This document shows, piece by piece, positions 10,936 through 21,705 of a stretch of DNA of 64,000 nt. A program made the position numbers and the translations under genes. The first letter of the stretch is position 1, and every line of letters starts with the position of its first letter. The stretch comes from Phlebopus portentosus (taxonomy: Eukaryota > Basidiomycota > Agaricomycetes > Boletales > Boletinellaceae), in contig JAYXKI010000001.1 of assembly GCA_037892935.1 (NCBI GenBank), forward strand, positions 3,658,001 through 3,722,000. The letters run 5' to 3'. The notes below the pieces were generated by a model, which worked only from the letters and a program-made list of their open reading frames with translations, was not told the origin of the DNA and did no database searches.

Positions 10936-12356
10936 TTACAGCTCCAGCCCATCCCACGCTGGAATTGGACGCTCAGCTTGGGGTGTAATGCGCAAGCCAT
11001 GGCGCCGCTCTTTTGAGAGCTCTTTCCCATAATCCGCCATGGCGCTCTGCATTTAATGCGTAAGTAACTAAATTCCAGAAGGAAGACACAGAATACTAAC
11101 GTGTGCAGTGACTCGATTGTCCCAAAGGACTACAGTGTTGGGAGACCAGTGGAGCCGAGCCTGGAGATCTACAGAACCTGATATGTGGTTATACAGGAAG
11201 TTAAGGATGTTATCTGGAGGCGAACTATTAATGTCTATCGACGAGCTCGAGAACAGAAGGAAACGTACCTGACTCTTCCTTCTTAAGCCCGACGATACGT
11301 CTTGTGAATTGCTTGGTCACATAGAGCGCTTCTTCCCCAGTCACGGGGTGCCGACGAACGAGCGGGTGAACATGTTGCACGGGCTCACGGCGCACTACTC
11401 CGCCGCGACGTCCGGACCGCGAGAAGTCCGCCTGCTCGAAACCCGAGTGCACGGCTTTAAGCGTCTTGAGGAACGCAACGAATGCGGGTGAGAGTTTCTT
11501 GAGAGTCGAAACCTGGCTTGTGAATAGCGTGTCGCCTCCCGTGTGCGGCTGGGCAAGCAGGAAGAGCGTCGTCAGGCCCGGCGGTTGCAGCTCGTACGAG
11601 ACGTCGGAATGCCAGACTGTCGAGGTGATGCTATCGTCAATCTCGAAGTTGAGCGTCGAGTTCGCATCACTGGAAATGTCATTTGGTCAGTGGATATCCA
11701 TGGCGCCGAAACAACCAACAAACCGGTAGACAAGATGGAACTCCGGGTAGCCTTCTGGATGCCCTGACGTCGGATGAACGTGCAGCCTAGGTCATGTGCG
11801 AATGAGTTGCGAAGTCAAGAATATATTGAATACCACGTTATTCCAGAGGCCTCGAACTCACCGACCGAAATGTCTGCCCCACTCAAGGTAGAACTCTGGC
11901 CCGCGATCAATAAATTCCTCCTGATCTCTGAATACAACCAAGCCTCGTCGAGCGACCTAGCGAACGCGCATTGTGAGTGATCCACTATTTTGTGCACGTT
12001 AAACCCATGCTTACTTCGAGAGCTACCTGGTCACGCTCATCGCTAGTCAGTTTTGCAAGGTTTACGCCATGGACTTCAGTCCCGAGGTTCGGGGTAAGCT
12101 CGATCACGCTAGTTGCATTATCAAGGAACGACCGAGGGTTGGGATGTGTCAGAGCGCGATGGCCAGGGTCGACGTGTTCAAAGGGCTCGAGAGGCGGAAA
12201 GTGCTCCTTCGGGAATACAGGAAGCAAATGCGCGTATTTGTACGTCTCCTCTGGCTTCACCTCCTCCTGAGGTTTGTCTGTCTTGTGCTTCTCCGGGGCA
12301 TCTTTCGCACGAAGACTGAGCGTAGCGATAGCCTGAGTGAGCGTCTGCGTAGCCAT
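10936..12356 (-). CDS. TauD/TfdA-family 2-oxoglutarate dioxygenase (sulfonate type)
   Basis: Six exons (12356-12015, 11956-11862, 11786-11724, 11669-11269, 11213-11101, 11046-10936) give 374 codons plus stop. The family uses Fe(II), O2 and 2-oxoglutarate to hydroxylate substrates such as taurine or other sulfonates, releasing sulfite; yeast Jlp1 is the reference fungal member. The iron ligands are visible: the H-x-D pair in TSTVWHSDVSYE and the distal His in VVLWDNRVTAHSAM. The 2-oxoglutarate-binding Arg follows in ERRHGLRITPQAERP. Other family blocks are LVVFRDQEEFIDRGPEF, LHVHPTSGHPEGYPEFHLVY and GGDTLFTSQV. Length fits the fungal family. No targeting signal is evident, so it is probably cytosolic. 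The true substrate is uncertain: many fungal paralogues are called sulfonate dioxygenases by homology only. Confidence 0.88.
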
Positions 12357-13666
12357 CGTGGTTTTTGCAGGAGGAATAAGGCTGAAGGATAGAGATATCG
12401 TATTTACCGGCCCGCATTTAAGTCTAAGATAACTTCCGTGTTCGCGTGAGTTTCTCGAGATTATGAGAGCATAAGACGCAATTGCACCATTCGATGGCGC
12501 GCTATCAGTCATCCCGTGAGAGTCCCGAAGCATTCAGAAGGCCGAAAATATAGATGCCCCACAATTCGCTACACGTCGACACGGAGGTAATATTAATGTG
12601 GAACCTAGAAAACCGTGACGTTAATGTCTCCTTTTATCTGTAATTCGAGTTTATTAAAAAAAGGTTCAGCCAAAGGATTTGATTTCGAGATCACTGTTTA
12701 GAGCTTCAACGCGTCGATCCCAAATGTGTAGGTGGCGGTGCGAAGACCCAGTCCATTGCAAATTCTTATCCTGAGCTGCTTGGCAGATAAATCCCTACGC
12801 GAATGTCGCCGACAATTGATTTTTGAGGTTTTGTCTGATACGTGCATCTGTGTCGCCGAAGAGCACAAACGCGGAAGAAGACGGATAGTCTCATAGTAAC
12901 GACAACTTCGACTTTCAGTGCGTGATTGCGATATTGAATCTGATGTTGAAGGGTGAGACGTACAGAGAACGAGAATTAGGTGGGAGTTACGTTTGGACCG
13001 CAAATGCTGATCTCAAAACGACTTTTGATACGGAAATCTATAGAAAGAAAGCCATTAATATTCCAGCGTTCCAGAGTATCTGAAAGTATCTAAAGCACAA
13101 TCATTTTTACACACCGCCCTTTAATCGAGGACTCGGAAAACCTGTCACACTTGAGGAATTATGACTTTTCATTTGCTGCGAAGCTGTAAGTAGCATAATT
13201 GAACATCGCAGAAAAAAATCTAGGCTAAGCAGACTCCAGTATGTACACTTTCTCATGGACAAATGTACCCTGGTACTAGTCAGCCTCCAATGAAGTAGTT
13301 TGGATTACGCATCGCGATTCGGAGGGCACACTACAGTAAACTAGGACTCCAAATCAGTGAGTCCGACATTCACTAGTGCGTCGGAATTCATGGGCTTCAC
13401 TGAGTGCGCATGAGAAGTTGACCACAGGTTCACTGTGCAGCCGCGGCCAAAACGATATGCTGGTCAAAGCAGACTGCACTACCGTGGGAAACAATTAATT
13501 TTTATGCAGATCTGGGATATTACTCAGACCGCATACACGGACCATTCGGTTAGAATTTCTCAATTATTAGTACCGCATGGTCCGACATGCCCTCATTCTG
13601 ACTCGCCTTCCCCTGTCCCGCCTCTCTCACTCTCACCTTAGACTCTCAAATTTCGATAGACTCAGA
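12357..13666. other. Divergent intergenic region, no gene seen
   Basis: 1.3 kb between the dioxygenase and threonine aldolase starts. Both strands are broken by frequent stops, with no spliceable conserved blocks, RNA gene or repeat recognised. Confidence 0.5.
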
Positions 13667-15147
13667 ATGAGCACTTCCACGCCGGTTGTCAATGGCTTTC
13701 TCCACCCCCTCGACGAGACCAGGGCTCGGGTAATTGCAGAAATGAAGATAGACGTTCTTACTACGACACAAGAAAAAGATAATGAAGCAAGTAGGAAGGA
13801 TGTCTCAAGAAGCTTCATCTGTGAGCCTAAAGGCATCAAGAAAGTCTGACTTGTCTTCACTCACACCACGATGAAGCGGACACACTTACAGGTGCATTTT
13901 GATGCCGTGCCGTGACACAGATACCTGCCTTGTGACTCATTCACGATGTGTGTAGTTCCGACGCTAGAAATGCAAGCTTATGCGTTCAAAGCCTCTCTGG
14001 GTGATGATGTGTACCATGATCCGGCTTCGCGTGCACTGGAAGCGGCGGTTGCGCGACTGACAGGCAAGGAGGCAGCTCTGTTCATGCCCTCCGGGACGAT
14101 GTCGAATCAGATCGGTCTTCGAACCCATCTGAAGCAACCTCCGTACTCTATACTCTGCGATCAGCGTGCACATATCTATAAATATGAATCTGGAGGCGCG
14201 GCTTTTCATTCTGCCGCACAAGTGATTCCAGTTCTACCTGCCAATCGTAAGTGTGCATTTCTTTAACGGTCGGTTCTTCTTCATTTAATCTGTAATGAAA
14301 GATCACCATCTGACGCTCGAGGACGTAATGGCAAATGCTATCCTGAATAGAGACATTCATTTCGCTCCGACCGAGCTCATTGCCCTGGAGAACACGCTGA
14401 ACGGAACAATAATCCCACAAGCGGAGGTTCTCTCTATTGCTGAGTTTGCACATTCCCATGGAATTGCTATGCATCTCGATGGAGCACGACTCTGGCACGT
14501 TGCCGTAGAGACAGGTACACCATTGTCCGAATTATGCGCGCCTTTCGACAGCGTTTCGCTGTGCTTTAGCAAAGGACTTGGTGCACCGGTGGGTTCGTGC
14601 TTGGTCGGAACCGCAGCTTTCATTCAGCGTGCAAGGCATTTCCGCAAGCTGTTTGGCGGCGGAATGAGGCAGACTGGCGCATTAGCAGCTGCAGCAGCTT
14701 ATGCTGTGACGCACCACGTCCCTCTCCTCCCTAAAGTCCATGAGCTTTCAAAGACACTTGAGCGTGGTCTCGAAGAGGCTGGTGTGAAATCTTAAGTCGC
14801 GCAGAGACGTGTATGGTAAGTCATTTCGCACGTCGGAAAATCATCTTCAGTCTTACATTCACTATCCTTCGCAGATATTCTTTGACCCGAATCCGATCGG
14901 CGTCGATTACAGCGAGTTGGACGCTCGCGCGGCAGCGCTTCCAGAGCCGATCCGCATCTCCGGCTCACGACTCGTCGTGCACATACAGACATCTCCTGCT
15001 GCAGTTGCGGATCTCATATTACTTGTGAAAACTATGGCGGAGGAGAAGCGCGCCGAAGGGTTTGTGTGTCCCGAGAAGAAACCCGAAGTGAACGGGATAT
15101 ACAGTGTCTACAAGGACGTATATATAAGGAAGAGGGGCAATGCTTGA
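13667..15147 (+). CDS. GLY1: Low-specificity L-threonine aldolase with an internal frameshift
   Basis: PLP enzyme cleaving L-threonine or allo-threonine to glycine and acetaldehyde. Exons are 13667-13820, 13877-13891 (15 nt), 13956-14246, 14302-14815 and 14875-15147. The micro-exon supplies the family start motif: SRSFI-SDTLT-VPTLEM. Further blocks are GDDVYHDPASRALE, LFMPSGTMSNQI, HLDGARLWHVA and the PLP-lysine region SLCFSKGLGAPVGS. In exon 4 the frame breaks near 14790: read straight it stops in VKS*, but one added base after GTGAAA restores ILSRAETCM, which splices to IFFDPNPIGVDYSEL. So either the gene carries a 1-bp deletion in a short A-run or the assembly dropped a base. Everything downstream of the break is well conserved, which favours a sequencing or very recent event. 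Confidence 0.85.
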
Positions 15148-15273
15148 TGTTGAATTGGTGTTAGAAGTATCAATAACGTTCTCTTGTTTGTGTATGCTAG
15201 TGCTTAGAGCCTGAATAGAACGCGCAGCTCCGGATATTAGTCTCATTAAGTTTCACGCGTTGTTGATGTTTGT

Positions 15274-15295
15274 GGACGCGTCTTATTCACGTGAT
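15274..15295 (+). promoter_or_regulatory. Composite ACGCGT + E-box element before YAE1
   Basis: Second copy of GACGCGTC, five-base spacer, CACGTGAT. It lies 94-115 bp upstream of the YAE1 start codon, a plausible promoter position. Confidence 0.55.
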
Positions 15296-15388
15296 GATTG
15301 GATACCTTTGCGGCATAAAATTTCCACGACATTTGTCCATTTCCAAATGTACGATGATGTCGTTTGAACTTCTTTCCTGCATACGGCG

Positions 15389-16026
15389 ATGTACGACTTT
15401 ATTGATGACGATGGCGGATCCGACTCTAGTCATGATGAGCCATTCGTGGATGCAGTTCATCAAGTGAATGTGAATAGCGAGCGAGAGTGGACGAGAATGT
15501 CGAACGAGTTCGTTAATGTATGTCTCCACTTCGGAACGAGCTATTCGACTGTATCTGATTGGTTGATGTTCCACAGGCAGGATACCGGGAAGGTATCACA
15601 GCCGGAAAAGAATCCGCCCAACAGGGCGGTTTCGACGCGGGCTTCGCTAACACCGGTGCGCCAATAGGACGAGAAGTAGGCAATTTACGAGGTCTCGCGG
15701 CTGGTGCACTCTCACTGCTAGAGTCTTCTCGACCTCTGGTATCCGAGCGCGAAGACAAAGAACAATTACTTTCAGAAATACGCGAGATCGTCAATGGGCT
15801 TGCGCACTTGCAGCTTATGGATCTTGCACCGCTTGACGAAGAGGCCTTGGCTCATGCGAAAGAACATGCGGAGTCGGATGGTGGAGAGTCGCTGCTTTCA
15901 GCTGTCTCGTCTGAGACCAGACAGAAAGCCCTTTCGGATTTATCGAGTCTCCGTCAAAGACTTGAGCGTCTACTTGAAGCACTTCGTCTTCAGAGCTTGA
16001 TGCCACCGCCGCCGAACTTGAGTTGA
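15389..16026 (+). CDS. YAE1: Yae1-domain protein
   Basis: Two exons (15389-15517, 15577-16026) give 192 codons plus stop. Yae1 with Lto1 is the adaptor that delivers the cytosolic Fe-S targeting machinery to the ABC protein Rli1. The conserved deca-GX3 segment is present from about residue 44: AGYREGITAGKESAQQGG, FDAGFANTGAPIGREVG and NLRGLAAGAL, with Gly at every fourth position. The N-terminus is acidic (MYDFIDDDGGSDSSHDEPFV). The C-terminal part is a predicted helical region (RQKALSDLSSLRQRLERLLE). The intron falls exactly before the Yae1 motif. Most Yae1 proteins carry a C-terminal Trp for Fe-S client recruitment; none is seen here (ends MPPPPNLS). Confidence 0.85.
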
Positions 16027-16387
16027 CCGTGGAGTTTGTCCTTTATTCAATACTCCGACTTTGCGACTTTGTCAAAGCATTAGCCCTGTGTTACAGTCCC
16101 CAGAACTATGTCTCGAGAGAAGACATACGTCTGCGCCCTTCGCATGGCGTGCATATTTGGATGCGCTCTTCGACAGTTCTCAGTGTACTCGACGAGCTTC
16201 GTATCATTCCATGAACCTGGGGAACTATAATTGCTGCGGGGAATTTGTAATGACATAAGTGAGTTCATCGTACGATTCTAATCGTGCCCTTAGGAACTGA
16301 TTCAGTCGATCTCAGGAAAGTCATTGAATGAGCTTCAGGTGTCGAAGAGTAAAAGACATTATGACCATTTTCAGTGTTAAAATTCGG
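16027..16387. other. Convergent intergenic region
   Basis: 3' flanks of YAE1 and the coiled-coil gene. Nothing recognised. Confidence 0.5.
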
Positions 16388-18056
16388 TTACTTGTCGAGA
16401 TCCGATTCGAAAGCCACGGTAACCTTCGATAACACCTCAATTTCTTTCCTGGGAGAGGGCAACCCTCGTCCGCTGCTTCCACTATGCGTGCTGGCCGAAC
16501 TCGGGCTTACAGGCGTCCGATGCAGACGTGCCAATCCTACTTCCCGCGTACACAATATCTGTACCGATTTCTTCGACGAGCTTTTCCATATCGCCATCGA
16601 CTGCTGAGCACCATGTCGGTGCATGAGGTCCTTGTTGAAGGTTGCGCCTGGACGTGCGTAGAGGAAACTGTACTCTGCTGATGAAGGTCCTTCGAAGCAT
16701 CCGTCCTTCATTTGGCAAGCTAAGTTCTCAGCAGTCTTGAGCAGAGAGTCAAGCGTAGAGCCAATTCGGTCTCTATGACTTCGTACAATTGACGAAGGTT
16801 GGCCTGGAGATCCGCTGAGAGATAGGATAGTCGCGATGTCTCTGAGGGCACTCTCGACACCTTCGCTAAACTCCTTATCGGCGCTGGATGGTTCGTCCAA
16901 GTCATCTACTTTCAGGAAGGTCAACAAGAAGGATAGGGTGTACCAGAATAATGGTTTGCGTACCTTTATCGCTTTCCCGACTCTTCCGTTTGGCTTGGGC
17001 GTGGAATGGCCAATCTTCGATTAGCTTGGAAACATGATAGCACAATAACGTCCGGAGACATAGTTCTACGACCGACTTGTTCTTGCTGTGGTCTCGTGAA
17101 CGAAGCATTTGTACCAGGATACAGCCGATGCCCTCCGTCAAGTCAACGACCATCTTATTGTCGGCTTGTATCTTCCTGACGCCGGGTCTGAAAGTCGCAG
17201 AAGCGATGCATGCCCGGGCGACTTCGAGCGACTGTAGGTTGATCGACCGAATTAGCCTGAGAACTTCTTCTTGTGGTACCTCTGGCCGGAGGCTGGAGGT
17301 AGAGGACAAGTCGATAGACACGTATTCGGACGAATCGACTGTTCCGGCGCTTACGGTAGCCGTATCACCGCGGTCATCGTTCTGCCTTTCTCGTATCACT
17401 AGACTCTCCTGCTCCACATGCCACATTCTTGGTGAGAGCAAAGATTCCGGACTGTGCCCGATTCTTCGGGTCAGTTGCTTCTCTTCCTCGAGCTGCGATG
17501 CGAGTCGCTCCGCCCGTTGCTCGGCCGCGTTGCAGCGTTTCTCCAGTTCCTCGGCTGTTGCTTGTGCTTTGAGATACCGATGTGTCATTGCAAGCAGGTC
17601 TGCGCGGAGGCCTTCCTCGTTTCGGATGTGCTCGTCGTTCGCAGCGCGCATCCGGGTCATCACCTGTTGCTGCCTCTGAAATGCCGTGAACAGCTCCGCG
17701 TACGATCTATCCGCCTGCGTGTTTCGCGGTGGTAGCGGCGTTGGCCGCGAACCTGAAGGAAGCGAGGGAGGTACTGGAGGGAGCGCGCCTGAAGGAGGGG
17801 GTGTGAAGCTTCCACCTTCGTGTCGTCTGCTTTTACATCTTCCGCGTCTCCCTTGTGCAGGCTCAAGCGCTCGCTGGTCATCCTCCACCTGCTGCCGCTC
17901 ATTAAACAGCGCCACGCCCGAATCGCGCAGATATGCCTCTGCTTCTTCATCTCCTTCGACTTGTTCTTTGAGCGCCTCTGTCCTCTCCATGTCCGGATTG
18001 GTGTATACCTTTGTTCCATCCGTGTCCACTTCTTCGCCTTGCTTCAACAGCGGCAT
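16388..18056 (-). CDS. Unrecognised coiled-coil protein
   Basis: Two exons (18056-16964, 16908-16388) give 537 codons plus stop. I do not recognise a family. Residues 1-85 are charged (DMERTEALKEQVEGDEEAE), followed by a Pro-rich stretch (FTPPPSGALPPVPPSLPSG). A long heptad-like helical segment from about 120 to 210 (FQRQQQVMTRMRAANDEHIR, AEELEKRCNAAEQRAERLA) indicates a coiled coil. The C-terminal half looks helical and globular (VLRLIRSINLQSLEVARAC, CLRTLLCYHVSKLIEDWPF, TLDSLLKTAENLACQM). A structural or cytoskeletal adaptor would fit the shape, but that is inference. It is convergent with YAE1. Long uninterrupted reading frame and in-frame splice support reality. Confidence 0.7.
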
Positions 18057-19779
18057 CTTTACTTCGGAGTACTATGGAACCGACGTCAGAATCCACCAGA
18101 GATACAGATGCGGATGTGTGAAGATAGGGAGTTTTAGTGATTTAGTTTGAGAGAAGGCTGTGGATTATAGTTATAGTTCGGGGAGATGACGCTCGTCATC
18201 GTCGTCCTTGTCGAAAGTTTTTGTATCTTTGGCGCACGCGCCTTCTGTGAGATAGATAGATAGACACGGATGCCGTACTTATGGCTGTCCCTAAGGCCGG
18301 GACTCGGGGGTGTACCTGAACTCTGACGGATAGATACTGCTAGTGACAGATCTCGAACAAATTTAATCTTCAAGGGGCGTATGTAAAACAATCTATTAAA
18401 ACTAATAGACCCCGCGTTGATCTTCCTTTCTCTTCCGAATTGCATATTCAACAAGCGCGGTGTAATTGTATGTTACTGTATGGGCCGAGAGCTAAGCTTG
18501 AACGGACTGAGCTCGGGAAGCAGGTGGAAGCAGGTGGAGTGGGATTGAAAATAAGATAAGTCGAGTGTGTCTTTTTTGCGTTTGATTGATACGTATGTGC
18601 TTGCTGAGCGCGAGTCCGATCAGTCGGTCGCTCGAGCGGAATTGAGTGTATACGTCTGTGTACGTATTCGTACGTATTGAATTACGATGGGAAAAAATTG
18701 ATATTCTCCGCAGGCTTGGCTCCATTTGAACAGAGAGGATCAAAGCATCAAACGAGAGGAATGCCAACTCGAGATTGTCGCAGACGCGCAGAAAGAAAAG
18801 ACGGTATGTATCCTACAGTATTCATATTGTATCTGAATAACGAACCGGATAGTTCTGTCAAGTCAAGTCAAGTCACGGTGGGGACGACAGCAGATGCCAG
18901 AGACAAGACGCTCGTGTGAAGAAGATTGAATTTCAAATTAATATTAGTAAATATCGCGGGATCCAGACACAAGACAAACAGACTCGGACAGCGACAAGCA
19001 TGAACTCTTTACGAAACGGACCCGGGACTCGGAGTATCTGAATCTGACGAAGGTAGGTACGTGCATAACATACGCATACGGTACATGTATGTGGATCCAA
19101 GACAGATAACCAGCTTGAAGAACTGTTTCAGGAGAACTGACTTGGAGAAGAAGAGGCTGCACTCAAACCAAGACAAAAAAAAGGAGTCCAGCATTTTTCG
19201 AGGCTCGTATACACACGAGCTCGGCGAGTTCGCGTCTCCGTTCCATCTCTTCGTCCTTCGAGACAATTAATCAAGAAAAAAAAAATCAAGAAACCGAGAA
19301 CATCGATATCATCATCAACTGACTAGTCAAAAGAACATCGATCGATCGTACCTACATACTGTAATAGAACGAGCAGTAAAGGTAAAGTTTCGTTCCGTTC
19401 TTCGAGTTTCAGCACATCGGTTCTTAGAAGATAGAACTAGAAGTAGTGTTAACTACTTATATGTATGAGCTTTCTTTGCTATCTCCATTGTTCTCATGCA
19501 TGTATGTACTTATCTCCATCTCAAATACTAGATGTTCCCACCCAAGACTGGTGCTGCATATGGAGTGCACCTCGGGTCTGGAGGTCCCGCATATGGGAAA
19601 CTATTTACATGTGGACGCATTCTATATAACTTTTTTCATCCAGGTCCAGTTCTAGTGGAATCGTCTAGGTCAATGAGCAGTCCTAGTCCTGATGTATTTC
19701 AATTGGCTTGGCGTGCGAACGTAGTTATGGTACTTATTACAAAAATGGATCAAGGAAACAGAAAAAAAAGGATATCATT
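18057..19779. other. Gene-poor stretch, no coding signal
   Basis: 1.7 kb with only short open frames and simple repeats (GATA-like runs near 18247-18262, a TCAAG run near 18857-18873, A-runs near 19275). A hydrophilic open frame near 19535-19720 on the plus strand could be a decayed element, but I cannot place it. No RNA gene seen. Confidence 0.45.
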
Positions 19780-20265
19780 ACATTACACCTGCAAGTCGTG
19801 AGCTTGTACGCCTTCTTGAACCATAGTGCAGGAAGTCAATATCAATTCGAATCTACGTACCCAACGAAAGAAATATTCTATCAGTTGCCCATCATGAGAA
19901 CGTATGCTTATCGTCGTGCATGGTCGGAACTTCAGCGGCCATCGTCACAATTTGGTCATATAGATGTCGTTCTGGCAAACCATGGCTTCTGTGATGCCTA
20001 GCTCGAACTGGAGAGTAATGGTCCTGTGTCCATGTCCGAAAGCATTTCAAAACAAAGGTGTGGGTATAGACTACGAAGGATTCGAAGCGCAATTTATGGA
20101 ACAGAAGGGTTTTATCCCCCCCATCCTTTCGTTGCCTCTCGCTAAGTCTATTGATCTTGCCACGACAGAAAGCATTCCAGTCGTTTCCCGTGGGAGCTAA
20201 TTGACGTAATCCAAGACGCGACTCTGGGCGACAGTGCGACTATAAAAGTATGAGATCTTTTAGTT
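19780..20265 (+). repeat. Dispersed repeat, copy A (coding-like relic)
   Basis: Shares long blocks with 26900-27310 (minus) and 37585-38180 (minus): a TACACCTG-AAGTCGTGAGCTTG segment, AACGTATGCTTATCGTCGTG, and a block whose translation is CPKAFQNKGVGIDYEGF here and CPQAFQDKGVDIDYEGF in copy B. A later block reads ATTESIPV here and GTTESTPI in copy C. Copy A lacks the middle part seen in copy C, so it is internally deleted. Whether this is an old gene family or part of an unnamed transposon cannot be decided from the window. Confidence 0.75.
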
Positions 20266-20522
20266 CGAGCCAGTGAGAATCATCAAAATATGATCAATTA
20301 TGTAATGACTTCTCCGTTCATTGACGAGTCTCTGAACGAGGCTACCGAACGTACGAAGACGTCGAGAAGCTAGACAGATTCACTTATGCACACGTTCTAG
20401 TACTAGTGGTATTGTGTCGATAACAAACCCGAAAGAATACCGGTCTAAGATGAGATGTTGGGTTGAACTTTCTGAGAAATTGTCACCATCAGTACGACAA
20501 CAATATTAATATCAATCCACCT

Positions 20523-21274
20523 TCAAACCCTCCTCCTCATTCTGGACTCGCCACCCTCCTCAGTCTCAAACAGCCTCATCCTCTCCTCCTTCCTACCAGG
20601 CAAGCTCTCCACGCCTTCCAACGAAGAGCACCCCCTCATTTTCACCTCCATCTCCTTCAGCTGCGCGAACAGCCCCGGGTTCGGGTTCACAGCGGGCCGC
20701 GCGCGGACGATGCGCCCCAGACTCTCCCTGAGTGACATGTTGTGCTCCAACATCAGGTACGCGCCGACGATGGTGGGCGAGCGCGAGACGGCCGCCGAGC
20801 AATGTACCAGGATCTTCTTCTCCGTCTGTCTCTGCTTTAGCTTTAGCTTCGCCTTTGCTTGTACGTGTGCAGATACAGATACAGGAGGAGGAGACGACTG
20901 AGACTCGACGCGATTCGGATCCGGCACCGCCTTGCCATCGTCACGCTCACGGTCCGCAGGAGGCCGGACGGCCTCGATCGCCTCGCGCGCGCGCGCATAC
21001 ACGGTTTCGATCCTTGCGCTCGGGCTGTCGAGCATCGACAGCCGCGTGTACACCACACCGGGCAGTGCGCTCCCGGGGGCGACGCGCCGATGCTCAGCAC
21101 GTGCGTTATCCCGTGCGCGCGGATGAACGACTCGGACGCCGCTGCGCTGCGCGGGCCGAGGAAGAGGTAGGGCAGGATCTCGACGGCGGCGGAGTCTGCG
21201 TCGGCGTTTGCGTTGTCGTTGAGCATGGACGTGGCGTTCTTCTTGGTGGGTTTCCCTGTGGTCTTTCGTCCCAT
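20523..21274 (-). pseudogene. Dual-specificity phosphatase, frameshifted copy
   Basis: Paralogue of the open DSP at 36273-37478. The start MGRKTTGKPTKKNATS and the block [19 protein letters not shown] are in one frame. After LSIGASPP the frame shifts (near 21076-21085) and continues as [20 protein letters not shown], then the active-site loop ILVHCSAAVSRSPTIVGAYL (Cys-x5-Arg) and [20 protein letters not shown] to a stop at 20523. Compared with the right-hand copy the DNA is one base shorter at the break, in a G/C run. No donor or acceptor can bridge it. The Asn-Thr repeat found in the other copy is absent. The remainder is free of stops, so loss of function, if real, is recent. Confidence 0.8.
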
Positions 21275-21536
21275 TGTGAGTACTGTACTTAGGATATGAA
21301 TGTGGGTTTACTTGAGTATGGGTGGATTGTTCGTTGGTTGGGAGGGAGAGAGGAGTGCTCGCTCCTTTCATACTGATGCGCTGATGCACGATGGACCCGG
21401 GATTGAGTCAGAGCAGCGCATGTGTACGAACACAGACGCAAACAAGAGCAATATTAATGTTGATTTGAAATACAGTCTATTTCTGTTAGCAATTATCAAT
21501 GACTGTAAATCACGATAGTCATTCCCATGAGCTTGA

Positions 21537-21590
21537 GTGCAGAAAGTCAATATCCTATGGTCAATTCGCATCGGAACCTCCCTGCTAAAG
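21537..21590 (+). repeat. Dispersed repeat, short copy D
   Basis: The blocks GCAGAAAGTCAATATC and AATTCGCATCGGAAC match, in the same order, the start of copy B (minus strand near 27220-27270). Only this end of the repeat is present here, between the DSP relic and the cullin-like gene. Confidence 0.6.
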
Positions 21591-21705
21591 TCAGTTAATG
21601 AATGAAAAGAAAATCGAAATGGAAAGGGTCGAGGGAAGGCGCATAAGTATCAAAATTAAGCTGTGAAACAGAAGTAGAATCAGAAAAGGCCCACCGGGCA
21701 CAGAA

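Noticed and set aside
21060..21110. An intron that could explain the left DSP frame change
   Set aside because: No GT donor and AG acceptor pair removes the break without losing conserved residues, and the paralogue is continuous here.
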